Assembly: GCA_028279875.1 (NCBI GenBank)
Contig: JANQMU010000108.1
Location: 1 to 38,160, forward strand
Direction of reading: 5' to 3'
Length of the DNA: 38,160 nucleotides
Source of the DNA: Rhizobiaceae bacterium
GTDB lineage: Bacteria; Pseudomonadota; Alphaproteobacteria; Rhizobiales; Rhizobiaceae
The notes beneath the pieces are model-generated. The model was not told where the DNA came from. It saw only the letters and a list, made by a program, of their open reading frames with translations, and ran no database searches. Position numbers and translations under genes: made by a program. Below, one piece after another: positions 1 to 7,433 of this stretch; the first letter of the stretch is position 1, and each line of letters starts with the position of its first letter.

Positions 1-12
1 GCGACGGTCCAT
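1..12 (-). CDS. possible 5' end of a leftward gene (partial)
   Basis: Only four codons (M-D-R-R) lie inside the window. On the minus strand an ATG at 12-10 is preceded by a good purine-rich SD (GGAGAACAAGG directly upstream), which is the only support. If real, the gene is divergent from the PuuD-like gene and shares the control region 13-222. The product cannot be judged. Confidence 0.25.
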
Positions 13-173
13 CCTTGTTCTCCGTTTTGATTGCCAGCCCTGATTGAACGGCCGCGTCCCCATCGCGGCACTGTCGGCGTTCAACCGTGAAATCAATACT
101 CTGATATGGCCCTTGCAAGGAATTCTCAAGGTATTTTGAGGAATCGACAAAGGTCGATCGCCAATTCCTTTGC

Positions 174-179
174 TATAGT
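174..179 (+). promoter_or_regulatory. possible -10 element of the PuuD-like gene
   Basis: TATAGT at 174-179 is a 5/6 match to a sigma-70 -10 box, 44 bases before the chosen ATG at 223. I see no convincing -35 at the right distance. The region just upstream holds an 8-bp inverted repeat (AAGGAATT near 116 and AATTCCTT near 163) that could bind a regulator. The call is weak. Confidence 0.3.
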
Positions 180-222
180 GGCCGGCGGAACCAGATCACG
201 ACAGGATTTGCTGGAGTCGACC

Positions 223-1002
223 ATGACCAAGGCCGTTATTGCCATCCCCGCCGACACCCGGCAGCTTGACGGCTATGTCTGGCACGCGAGCCCCGTCCAA
301 TATGCCGCGGCGGCCCTTGCGGCCGCCGATGTCGTTCCGCTCATCGTTCCAGCATTCGGCGCCCGGGACGACGAACCGGAGATTGTCGACACCGTGCTCG
401 ACCGGGTCGATGGCGTGCTGATCAGCGGCGCCCGCAGCAATGTCGAACCGCATCGGTACGGCGCACCGCCCGACGCGGACAACGGACCCTACGATCCCGA
501 CCGCGATGCGACCAGCCTGGCGCTCATCCGCCGGTCGATTGACCGCGCCATCCCGCTCTTTGCGATCTGCCGCGGCATCCAGGAACTCAATGTGGCGCTC
601 GGCGGGTCGCTGGCGGCCGAAATCCAGAACGAGGCCGGCAACCTCGATCATCGCAGCCCGCAAAGCGACGACCCGGATACCCGCTTTGCCGCGCGCCACG
701 CGGTCCATATCGAACCCGACGGCCGTCTCGCCGCAATCCTGGACGGGCAGTCGGTCATGGTGAATTCGCTGCATCGCCAGGCCATCGGCCGCATTGCGCC
801 GGGGCTTGACATCGAGGCACGGGCAGAGGATGGCGTCATCGAGGCGGTCTCGGTCGCGCAGGCAACAGCCTTTGCGCTCGGCGTGCAGTGGCACCCGGAA
901 TATTGGGCAACCAGCGATGACAATTCGCGGCGCCTGTTCGAGGCCTTTGGCGATGCCGCACGCGCACACGCACGGTCCCGCGGCAAGCGGGCGGCGGCTT
1001 AG
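223..1002 (+). CDS. gamma-glutamyl-gamma-aminobutyrate hydrolase-like amidotransferase (peptidase C26)
   Basis: A 259-residue class I glutamine amidotransferase-fold hydrolase of the PuuD/peptidase C26 family. PuuD cleaves gamma-glutamyl-GABA in the glutamylated putrescine degradation pathway. The nucleophile elbow reads FAICRGIQ with Cys116, and the C-terminal GVQWHPE supplies His224 and Glu226, completing the triad. The reading frame is open upstream to 106, but I chose ATG 223 because homologues begin with a motif like TKAVIAIPADTR and the extra 39 residues look non-coding. No other puu genes are adjacent; the next gene is a convergent LacI regulator. Related family members act on other gamma-glutamyl amides, so the exact substrate is inferred. 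Cytoplasmic, with no signal peptide. Confidence 0.8.
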   Translation: MTKAVIAIPADTRQLDGYVWHASPVQYAAAALAAADVVPLIVPAFGARDDEPEIVDTVLDRVDGVLISGARSNVEPHRYGAPPDADNGPYDPDRDATSLALIRRSIDRAIPLFAICRGIQELNVALGGSLAAEIQNEAGNLDHRSPQSDDPDTRFAARHAVHIEPDGRLAAILDGQSVMVNSLHRQAIGRIAPGLDIEARAEDGVIEAVSVAQATAFALGVQWHPEYWATSDDNSRRLFEAFGDAARAHARSRGKRAAA

Positions 1003-1032
1003 GGCAAAGGGCCAGAGCAGTTCGGCCGGAAT

Positions 1033-2052
1033 CTACGGAGTCTTCAGCGGTGCGGTCGACTGGCGGATGCGCATTTCCGGCTTGATCAGATGCAGCCCGT
1101 CGGCCTCCGTCGACCCGTTGAGTTTGTCCAGCAAGGCCCGCGCGGCCATGCGCCCGACATCCGACTGACCGTTCCAGACGGTGGTCAGCGCCGGCGTCGC
1201 GATCGACGCTTCCTCGAGATCATCATAGCCGGTTACCGAGATATCCTTGCCCGGGGTCAGTCCGGCGCGGGCGATGCCGTTCATCAGGCCGATCGCCACC
1301 AGGTCGTTCCAGCACACCGCCGCGGTCGGCTTTTGCGGCAGCGACAGGAAATTCACCGCCGCCTCGAAGCCGGCCTGTTTGGTGCGCGGGCCGGGAATGC
1401 GCAGATTCGGATCGACCTCGATCTCGGCCTTCTCCAGCGCCTGGACGTAACCCTCGTAGCGGTGCCGGCCGGTCGATGTCTGATCCGTGCCGCCCACCAT
1501 TGCGATACAGCGATGCCCGAGGCCGATCAGGTGATTGGTCGCCAGCGCGATGCCATAGGCATCGTCGCCGCGATAGATGGGCAGGTTGATATCGTCGACC
1601 GAACGGGCAATGAGGATCGCCGGCATGCCGTTGTCCTCGGCAAGCTGGATGTCCTGCGCCGGCGTGCCGATCGCCGGTGACATGATGACACCGTCGCCGC
1701 CCAGTTGCAGCAGGGTCTCGACGAACGTCCGCTGTTTTTCGACCGAATCGTAATGGTTGGAGAGGATGAAGGTCTGCCGCTGGCGGTCCAGCTCGCCTTC
1801 GATGGCCCGCAGGATCTCCGCATAGAAGGGGTTCATGATGTCATGGACCACGACGCCGATAATGCCGGACCGGGAGGTCCGCAGGCTTGCCGCCCGGCGA
1901 TTGTAGATATAGCCGAGCGCCTGCGCCTGGACCTTGATTTTCTCGCGGGTCGTATCGGCGACGAGCGGGCTGTCGCGCAATGCCAGCGAAACCGTTGCCG
2001 TCGACAGTCCCAGCGATTCAGCGATCGTCGACAGTTTTACCTTTTGCGCCAA
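1033..2052 (-). CDS. LacI-family transcriptional regulator
   Basis: A 339-residue protein of normal LacI-family length. Residues about 5-55 form the LacI helix-turn-helix (LSTIAESLGLSTATVSLALR) followed by a hinge region. From about residue 62 (IIGVVVHDIMNPFYAEIL) comes a periplasmic-binding-protein-like effector domain that ends with a typical dimer and core closure (SVTGYDDLEEASIATPALTTV). The start is probably TTG at 2052: a strong SD (GGAGGG) sits six bases upstream, while the nearby ATG at 2056 is out of frame. It lies 112 bases downstream of the MarR gene on the same strand, behind an AT-rich stretch that may hold its own promoter. No sugar catabolic operon is next to it, so the effector and targets are unknown. 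Confidence 0.85.
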   Translation of the reverse strand: MAQKVKLSTIAESLGLSTATVSLALRDSPLVADTTREKIKVQAQALGYIYNRRAASLRTSRSGIIGVVVHDIMNPFYAEILRAIEGELDRQRQTFILSNHYDSVEKQRTFVETLLQLGGDGVIMSPAIGTPAQDIQLAEDNGMPAILIARSVDDINLPIYRGDDAYGIALATNHLIGLGHRCIAMVGGTDQTSTGRHRYEGYVQALEKAEIEVDPNLRIPGPRTKQAGFEAAVNFLSLPQKPTAAVCWNDLVAIGLMNGIARAGLTPGKDISVTGYDDLEEASIATPALTTVWNGQSDVGRMAARALLDKLNGSTEADGLHLIKPEMRIRQSTAPLKTP

Positions 2053-2164
2053 ACATCACCCTCCCGCATGCCCGGCACATGGTTCGGCAGGCCGGACAGA
2101 CTGATTGAATATCGTGTTTTAAATTGAAACCTAAATATTTTAAAGAGGCGGTTCCAAAGCGCCG

Positions 2165-2638
2165 TCAGTCGAGCGCAGCAACGATGTTGCGCTCCAGCTT
2201 GCGCAGCAACTTGGTCAATGATTTCAGGTCCTTGTTGCTCAGTTCGTCAGCCGCCAGCCGCTGCGAACGGCGCACGGCCTTGCGCACCGTATTGACCGCG
2301 TCGCGGCCCGAATCCGTCAGATAGACATGCGACAGCCGGGCATCCGTCGGCGATTCCCGTTTGTCGACGAAGCCCTGGGCGGCCAGCCGGTTGATGGTTT
2401 TCGTCATCGTCGGCGCGCGGACGCCCAACTGATCGGCAATCGCGGAAAGCGACAGCCCGTCCTCGGCATCGAGGGCCAGAATAACAGCGTCCTGGCCGGC
2501 ATAAAGGCCGCAGGACAGAAGCTGACGTGACAGCAAAGTGCGTGAATAGCGTGCAGTGGTCGCCAGTTGGGAAAACAGTTCCGGCCTGTCCGCGGTGTTC
2601 TTCTTCCGGCTACCGGTGGATTTGCTCTTTTTGGCCAT
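2165..2638 (-). CDS. MarR-family transcriptional regulator
   Basis: A 157-residue winged-helix regulator. A basic N-terminal tail (KKSKSTGSRKK) precedes the MarR fold. The recognition region LSLSAIADQLGVRAPTMTKT and the wing GFVDKRESPTDARLSHVYLT (the conserved D-x-R of the beta wing) lie near residues 75-120. ATG 2638 is chosen over the longer frame because a near-perfect SD (GGAGGGAG) lies just upstream. Its own promoter overlaps an inverted repeat, which points to autoregulation. It is divergent from the creatininase/CobW/WD40 cluster, a plausible target. The ligand is unknown. Confidence 0.85.
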   Translation of the reverse strand: MAKKSKSTGSRKKNTADRPELFSQLATTARYSRTLLSRQLLSCGLYAGQDAVILALDAEDGLSLSAIADQLGVRAPTMTKTINRLAAQGFVDKRESPTDARLSHVYLTDSGRDAVNTVRKAVRRSQRLAADELSNKDLKSLTKLLRKLERNIVAALD

Positions 2639-2684
2639 AGCGGCCTCCCTCCTCCGCCTGCAACGGACCCGCATATCCGGTTCC

Positions 2685-2717
2685 CGCAACTATAACCGTT
2701 GCGCCGGGCGAAATCAA
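2685..2717 (-). promoter_or_regulatory. marR promoter with overlapping inverted-repeat operator
   Basis: Reading leftward, TTGATT (2717-2712) and TATAGT (2694-2689) are separated by exactly 17 bases, a good sigma-70 promoter for the MarR gene. The -10 box is embedded in a perfect inverted repeat, CGCAAC (2685-2690), 7-base spacer, GTTGCG (2698-2703). A palindrome over the -10 box upstream of a MarR gene is the usual arrangement for autorepression. The site could also act on the divergent creatininase gene, whose own promoter I could not identify. Confidence 0.5.
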
Positions 2718-2843
2718 AATACCGCAACGCGCCCGACACCCCTCCGGCGCGGCGAAAGCCGGCCCGCGAACACCTGCATTGAACCGGCGCGGCAGTCCTG
2801 ATACGGCATGGAAAGGACAAACCGTTTGAGGGAATGGGACGCC

Positions 2844-3635
2844 ATGGCTCGTCCGGCCCCGCGCTGGGAAGACAATGAGTGGCCGGATGGGGCGGTGCCG
2901 GCGCGTGACTGGATCGCCGTTCTGCCGCTGGGTGCCCATGAACAGCATGGCCCGCATCTGCCGGCCGAGACGGACACGATCATCGCACAGGGCCTTGTCG
3001 ATGCGACCATCGCCAGATTGCCCGCCGATCTGCCGGTGACCTTCCTGCCGGTTGAGGAGGTCGGATACTCGATCGAACATCTCGGTTTCGCCGAGACCCG
3101 CAGCTTGAGCTTCGAAGAGGCCGCGCATCGCTGGATCGGCATTGCCGAAATGCTGAAGGATCGGGGCATTCGAAAACTACTCATGCTCAACGCCCATGGC
3201 GGTAATTCACCGTTGATGACCATCGTCGCGACCGAAGCGCGCCAGCGCTTCGGCATGCTTGCCGCGGCCACCGCCTGGACGCGCTTCGGACTGCCCCCGG
3301 ACACCGTCTCGGAGCGCGAAAAGGCATTGGGGATCCACGCCGGCGAAATCGAGACATCGGTCATGCTGGCCCTGCGACCGGATCTGGTGGACATGTCAAA
3401 GGCGCAGTCTTTCGCCTCGTTCCAGGAGGAACTCTATCGCGATGCGCAATTCCTGCGCGCCTACGGACCGCACGCTTTCGGCTGGAAAATGCGCGATCTC
3501 AATCCCGCCGGCGCGACAGGAAATGCCCGCGCCGCCACCGCCGAAAAAGGTCGAAAGCTCATTGACCACAGCGTGGCCGGCATCATTGCCCTGCTCTACG
3601 ACATCGACGCCTTCGATCTTCGCCATTTCGACTGA
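2844..3635 (+). CDS. creatininase-family metal-dependent amidohydrolase
   Basis: A 263-residue creatininase-family protein (creatinine amidohydrolase fold, a divalent-metal hydrolase of cyclic amides or related substrates). The diagnostic metal-binding segment LPLGAHEQHGPHLPAETD is near residues 35-52, with the conserved NAHGGN near residue 119 and a late acidic HAGEIETS motif. ATG 2844 has an SD (GAGGG) about ten bases upstream; an in-frame ATG at 2808 would add 12 residues. It is followed 50 bases later by a COG0523 metallochaperone-type GTPase, so metal supply to this enzyme is an attractive link. The family also includes enzymes of cofactor biosynthesis, so a creatininase reaction is not assured. 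Confidence 0.8.
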   Translation: MARPAPRWEDNEWPDGAVPARDWIAVLPLGAHEQHGPHLPAETDTIIAQGLVDATIARLPADLPVTFLPVEEVGYSIEHLGFAETRSLSFEEAAHRWIGIAEMLKDRGIRKLLMLNAHGGNSPLMTIVATEARQRFGMLAAATAWTRFGLPPDTVSEREKALGIHAGEIETSVMLALRPDLVDMSKAQSFASFQEELYRDAQFLRAYGPHAFGWKMRDLNPAGATGNARAATAEKGRKLIDHSVAGIIALLYDIDAFDLRHFD

Positions 3636-3685
3636 ACCCGGGTGCATCTGGCACAGCCGACGCCGATCTCCTATATCCGGAGCCC

Positions 3686-4738
3686 ATGATGAGTGAAACC
3701 ACCAATCCCATTCCCGTCACCGTCCTGACCGGCTATCTCGGCGCCGGCAAGACAACCCTGTTGAACCGCATCCTGTCGGAGGATCACGGCAGGCGTTATG
3801 CCGTCATCGTCAACGAATTCGGGGAAATCGGCATCGACAACGATCTGATCGTCGAATCCGATGAAGAAATCTACGAGATGAACAATGGCTGCGTATGCTG
3901 CACCGTGCGCGGCGACCTCATCCGTGTGGTCGAGGGGTTGATGCGCCGGCCTGGCCGCTTCGATGCGATCGTCGTCGAAACCACCGGCCTCGCCGACCCG
4001 GCGCCCGTTGCCCAGACCTTTTTCATGGATGAGGATGTGCGCGCCAAAACACGCCTGGATGCGGTCGTTGCGCTGGTCGACGCCAAACACCTGCCGCTAC
4101 GACTGAAGGACAGCCGGGAAGCCGAAGATCAGATCGCCTTTGCGGACGTGATCCTGCTCAACAAGACCGACCTCGTCGGCGAAGCGGAACTGGAGCGGCT
4201 CGAGAGGACCATTCGCGCCATCAACCCGTCGGCTCGCATCCACCGGACACAAAGGGCGGGCGTGCCTCTCGACCGGGTCCTCGACCGCGGCGCCTTCGAC
4301 CTGCAAAGGGCGCTCGACAGCGACCCGCATTTCCTCGGACACGGCCACCCCGATCACGTCTGCGGTCCCGGTTGCGATCATGACCATCATGACCATCATG
4401 ATCATCACGACCACCACCATGGCCGCGCAGCGGACATCCACGACACCAGCGTCCAGTCGATTTCCCTGCGGGCCGGGCCGATGAACCCGAAACTTTTCTT
4501 CCCCTGGATCCAGAAAACGACGCAGCTCGACGGGCCGGATATCCTGCGGCTCAAGGGCATCATCGCCTTTGACGATGACGAGGAGCGCTATATCGTCCAA
4601 GGCATTCACATGATTGTCGAGGGGGATCATCAGCGCCCCTGGAGGGCGGACGAGGAGCGCGAGAGCCGGATCGTCTTCATCGGCCGCAATCTCGATGCCG
4701 AAAAACTGAAGCGGACATTCGAAGCCTGCCAGGTCTAG
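3686..4738 (+). CDS. COG0523 (CobW/ZNG1-type) GTP-binding protein
   Basis: A 350-residue GTPase of the CobW/COG0523 family, G3E P-loop proteins that insert or traffic metals (cobalt, nickel, zinc). Visible motifs are Walker A GYLGAGKT (residues 16-23), the metal-binding CxCC motif (CVCC, 69-72), the base-recognition NKTD (159-162) and a strongly His-rich linker (about 219-245, alternating HD/HH with two Cys). The C-terminal CobW domain includes FFPWIQKTTQLDGPDILRLK. The SD CCGGAG precedes ATG 3686. It sits between a metal-dependent hydrolase and a WD40 protein. It is not in a cobalamin cluster, so a zinc role is more likely than CobW proper; the metal is inference. Confidence 0.88.
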   Translation: MMSETTNPIPVTVLTGYLGAGKTTLLNRILSEDHGRRYAVIVNEFGEIGIDNDLIVESDEEIYEMNNGCVCCTVRGDLIRVVEGLMRRPGRFDAIVVETTGLADPAPVAQTFFMDEDVRAKTRLDAVVALVDAKHLPLRLKDSREAEDQIAFADVILLNKTDLVGEAELERLERTIRAINPSARIHRTQRAGVPLDRVLDRGAFDLQRALDSDPHFLGHGHPDHVCGPGCDHDHHDHHDHHDHHHGRAADIHDTSVQSISLRAGPMNPKLFFPWIQKTTQLDGPDILRLKGIIAFDDDEERYIVQGIHMIVEGDHQRPWRADEERESRIVFIGRNLDAEKLKRTFEACQV

Positions 4739-4746
4739 AGCGAGTT

Positions 4747-5721
4747 GTGGTGACCATCGCGCCGCTTGATCTGACCGAACATTGTGTCGCGGCGGCTTTT
4801 CTTGGCGACATCCCGGTCTTCGCACTCGCCGACGGGACGGTCCACCGGCTCGATCACGGCCACCAGGTCTCGGAACTCCATGACGGCCTGCTCTGTGCCA
4901 CCCTTGACGTGCGCGACAAAAGCCTGCTGACCGGCGGCGAAGACGGAAAGGTCATGCGCCTTGCCGCCGACGGTCAAGACAATGAGCTGGCGCAGATACC
5001 CGGCAAATGGATCCATTGCATCGCCGCCGGCCCGCGCCGGGCGGTCGCCTACGCCACCGGCCGCGCGGCTTTTGTCCACCAGCAGGACGGCACGATCGGC
5101 GAATTTGCCGAAAGCCGCACCGTCGAGGGGCTGGCCTTCGCGCCAAAGGGCCTGCGCATCGCCGCGGCGCGCTACAACGGGGTGTCGCTGCATTGGGCGG
5201 CGACACAGGCGCCACCGACGGACCTTGAATGGAAAGGCGCCCATACCGGTGTCACGTTCTCACCCGATGGCAATTATGTGGTGTCGTCCATGCAGGAGAA
5301 TGCGCTGCATGGCTGGCGTCTCAAGGACACAAAACACATGCGTATGACCGGCTATCCGGCCAAGGCCAAATCGATGAGCTGGAGCAGCCGCGGCAAGTGG
5401 CTGGCCTCTTCCGGCGCGCCGGCGGCGATCGTCTGGCCCTTCGCCGGCAGGGACGGGCCGATGGGCAAGACGCCGCTGGAACTCGGCAGGCGTGACGACA
5501 CCATGGTCACCTGCGTCGCCTGTCATCCGACCGACGATGTCGTCGCCATCGGCTATGCCGACGGCATGATCCTCGCCGCACGCTTTTCCGACAGCAGGGA
5601 AGCCGAGCTGCGGCGCGGCGGCAAGGGCGCGATCAGCGCCCTCCACTGGGATATTGCGGGCATCCGGCTGGCGTTCGGAGCCGAGACCGGAGAATGCGGC
5701 ATCGTCGATCTGACCGCCTGA
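4747..5721 (+). CDS. WD40 repeat protein
   Basis: A 324-residue beta-propeller protein. Several blades are readable, for example LLTGGEDGKVMRLAADG, GVTFSPDGNYVVSSMQENALHGWRL, SMSWSSRGKWLASSG and VACHPTDDVVAIGYADG, consistent with about seven blades filling the whole length. No signal peptide is visible, so it is probably cytoplasmic. The start is GTG (4747 or the adjacent GTG 4750), only eight bases after the GTPase stop, so the two genes are almost certainly co-transcribed. WD40 proteins are scaffolds, and the tight coupling suggests a partner of the COG0523 GTPase. The gene ends 12 bases before the convergent decarboxylase stop. Confidence 0.82.
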   Translation: MVTIAPLDLTEHCVAAAFLGDIPVFALADGTVHRLDHGHQVSELHDGLLCATLDVRDKSLLTGGEDGKVMRLAADGQDNELAQIPGKWIHCIAAGPRRAVAYATGRAAFVHQQDGTIGEFAESRTVEGLAFAPKGLRIAAARYNGVSLHWAATQAPPTDLEWKGAHTGVTFSPDGNYVVSSMQENALHGWRLKDTKHMRMTGYPAKAKSMSWSSRGKWLASSGAPAAIVWPFAGRDGPMGKTPLELGRRDDTMVTCVACHPTDDVVAIGYADGMILAARFSDSREAELRRGGKGAISALHWDIAGIRLAFGAETGECGIVDLTA

Positions 5722-5733
5722 CTCAGAGCCCGC

Positions 5734-6864
5734 TCAGATCACATAGGCGCGCAGCGGCTCGAAGCCGTTGAACGCCACCGAGGAATAGGTCGACGTATAG
5801 GCGCCGGTTCCCTCGATCAGAACCTCGTCGCCGATGGTCAGTGACACCGGCAGCGGATAGGGCGTCTTTTCGTAGAGCACATCGGCGCTGTCACAGGTCG
5901 GGCCGGCCAGCACGCAGGGTTCGAACGGTCCGTCGTCGCGACTTGTGCGGATCGGATAGCGGATGGATTCGTCCATCGTCTCGGCAAGGCCGCCGAACTT
6001 GCCGATATCGAGATAGACCCAGCGCAGATTGTCATTGTCCGCCTTGCGCGATACCAGCACCACCTCGGCCTTGATCACGCCGGCACTGCCAACCATGCCG
6101 CGGCCCGGTTCGATAATCGTTTCCGGCAAACGATTGCCGAAATGCCGGCTCAGCGCTTCGAAGATCGCCTGTCCATAGGCTTCGGCCGCCGGAACGTCCT
6201 TGAGATAGCGCGTCGGAAATCCGCCGCCAAGATTGACCATTTTCAGATGGATGCCCTCATCGGCCAGCGTGTCGAAGACGCAGCGGGCATCGGCGAGCGC
6301 GGCATCCCAGGCGCCCAACTGGGTCTGCTGCGATCCCACATGGAAAGAGACGCCGTGGGCAACGAGGCCCAGCCGGTCGGCATGCAGCAACACGTCGCAG
6401 GCCATGGCCGGAACGCAGCCGAATTTGCGCGACAGCGGCCATTCCGCCCCGGTGCAGTCGGTCAGCACGCGGCAGAACACCCGCGAGCCCGGCGCCGCAC
6501 GGGCGACCTTCTCGACCTCCTCGACGCAGTCGACGGCGAACATCGTTACGCCGAGCAGGAAGGCGCGCGCAATATCACGCTCCTTCTTGATGGTGTTGCC
6601 GAAGGAAATCCGGTCGGGCGTCGCACCGGCTTCCAGCGCCAGTTCCACCTCGGAGACCGACGCCGCATCGAAATTCGATCCCATCGACGCCAGCAGGCGC
6701 AGGATCTCCGGCGCCGGATTGGCCTTGACCGCATAGTAGATGGCGCTGTCCGGCAATGCCCGGCGAAAGGTCGCGAAGTTTTCGCGGACCACGTCAAGAT
6801 CGACGACAAGGCACGGCCCGTCCGGTCGTCTTGTGTTGAGGAAGTCGATTATCCGTTCAGTCAT
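5734..6864 (-). CDS. odc: ornithine decarboxylase (fold III, group IV PLP decarboxylase)
   Basis: A 376-residue PLP enzyme of the eukaryotic-type ornithine/diaminopimelate/arginine decarboxylase family; its length matches rhizobial ornithine decarboxylases. It would convert ornithine to putrescine, the first step of polyamine synthesis. Motifs: PLP lysine in YAVKANP (Lys48), HVGSQ (175-179), phosphate-binding GGGFP (213-217), EPGRG (252-256), and the catalytic cysteine of the partner subunit in GPTCDSADV (Cys324-Asp325). The start is ATG 6864 with SD GGGAG; the frame is open to 7035, but the extra 57 residues lie in the leader. The leader is long and structured, which suggests RNA-level control by polyamines. 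Some relatives also accept lysine. Confidence 0.88.
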   Translation of the reverse strand: MTERIIDFLNTRRPDGPCLVVDLDVVRENFATFRRALPDSAIYYAVKANPAPEILRLLASMGSNFDAASVSEVELALEAGATPDRISFGNTIKKERDIARAFLLGVTMFAVDCVEEVEKVARAAPGSRVFCRVLTDCTGAEWPLSRKFGCVPAMACDVLLHADRLGLVAHGVSFHVGSQQTQLGAWDAALADARCVFDTLADEGIHLKMVNLGGGFPTRYLKDVPAAEAYGQAIFEALSRHFGNRLPETIIEPGRGMVGSAGVIKAEVVLVSRKADNDNLRWVYLDIGKFGGLAETMDESIRYPIRTSRDDGPFEPCVLAGPTCDSADVLYEKTPYPLPVSLTIGDEVLIEGTGAYTSTYSSVAFNGFEPLRAYVI

Positions 6865-7270
6865 TATCGGTTTCTCCCAATCATGCCGGATGAGCGGTTC
6901 AATCCCGCTTCTGACCGGCACCTGTCCGGACAGCCCGGACGACAAAGGGCAATCAATCATGTGTCGGGCGGCCAGCCGGTGGAAAGTCCGGTCGCGCGAC
7001 ACGCAATCTATGCAACGGGGCAGCGGCACGTCCACTGGACCGCCTCTGCCGGCTTTGTCTGCCTTGGATTGGTCGGGAGTCCCAACCGCACGTCAGGCAA
7101 TGAGGGTGTGCCTCTGCAGTAACCCCGGCCTGTGGAGAGCCGGCAGACACCATAAAGGCCCGCACCGTCGTTGCTTCAGGATGTCCTCGATTGGTCAATG
7201 GGCCGACCGACCGACTGGAGGGGTTAGTTCCAGGTACCTTACCGATTTCCTCACCTTATCGAGGATCGGC
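6865..7270 (-). promoter_or_regulatory. structured 5' leader of odc (candidate speF-type regulatory RNA)
   Basis: The region of about 560 bases between odc and the amidase has no convincing gene. On the minus strand it begins with a stable stem (plus-strand CCGAT-TT-CCTC 7242-7252 against GAGGATCGG 7261-7269). The segment at 7142-7151 can pair either locally with 7105-7112 (GGTGTGCC, two-base bulge) or with 7056-7063 (TGTCTGCC, 8 bp); the two pairings exclude each other. A CCCCTCC tract on the RNA (7217-7223) could mask a ribosome site. Alphaproteobacterial ornithine decarboxylase genes are known to carry a conserved leader called the speF motif; identity with it is inferred from context, not checked. 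The RNA start is not mapped. Confidence 0.5.
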
Positions 7271-7294
7271 GGACACCCACAGGCACGTGCGACT

Positions 7295-7325
7295 TTGGGC
7301 AACGGCCCAATTAGGGCTTCGCCCT
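7295..7325. repeat. two tandem small hairpins between odc leader and amidase
   Basis: TTGGGC-AACG-GCCCAA (7295-7310) is followed after two bases by AGGGC-TTC-GCCCT (7313-7325). Both are perfect inverted repeats with 3-4 base loops. No T-run follows on either strand, so they are not classic terminators. They may belong to the odc leader on the minus strand or to the amidase 5' region on the plus strand. Confidence 0.35.
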
Positions 7326-7412
7326 GTCATAATCAAGTGAAATCTGGCGGCCGGTTATGGACAATCGCGCCGCACAGAGAAATAGTGAACGATATCCTCA
7401 AAGAGGTTCAAA

Positions 7413-7433
7413 ATGATGAGACAATTGCCATGA
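7413..7433 (+). CDS. six-codon upstream ORF overlapping the amidase start
   Basis: ATG 7413 has an SD (AGAGG, 7402-7406) at ideal six-base spacing and encodes M-M-R-Q-L-P before TGA at 7431-7433. That stop overlaps the amidase ATG (7430) as ATGA. The amidase start itself has no clear SD, so ribosomes may load on this short frame and re-initiate. It may also be chance. The peptide is too short to have a recognisable function. Confidence 0.3.
   Translation: MMRQLP

Noticed and set aside
3649..3664. TGGCAC before the COG0523 gene as a sigma-54 promoter
   Set aside because: The -12 half reads ACGC instead of TTGC at the required spacing, so only half of the consensus is present.
4375..4425. GACCATCATGACCATCATG-type repeats as a microsatellite
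   Set aside because: In frame they encode the His/Asp metal-binding loop of the COG0523 GTPase, a known family feature, so no separate repeat element is needed.
6953..7198. 81-codon leftward frame inside the odc leader
   Set aside because: Starts at TTG without SD, has no family pattern, and overlaps predicted RNA helices. A leader peptide cannot be excluded but is not supported.
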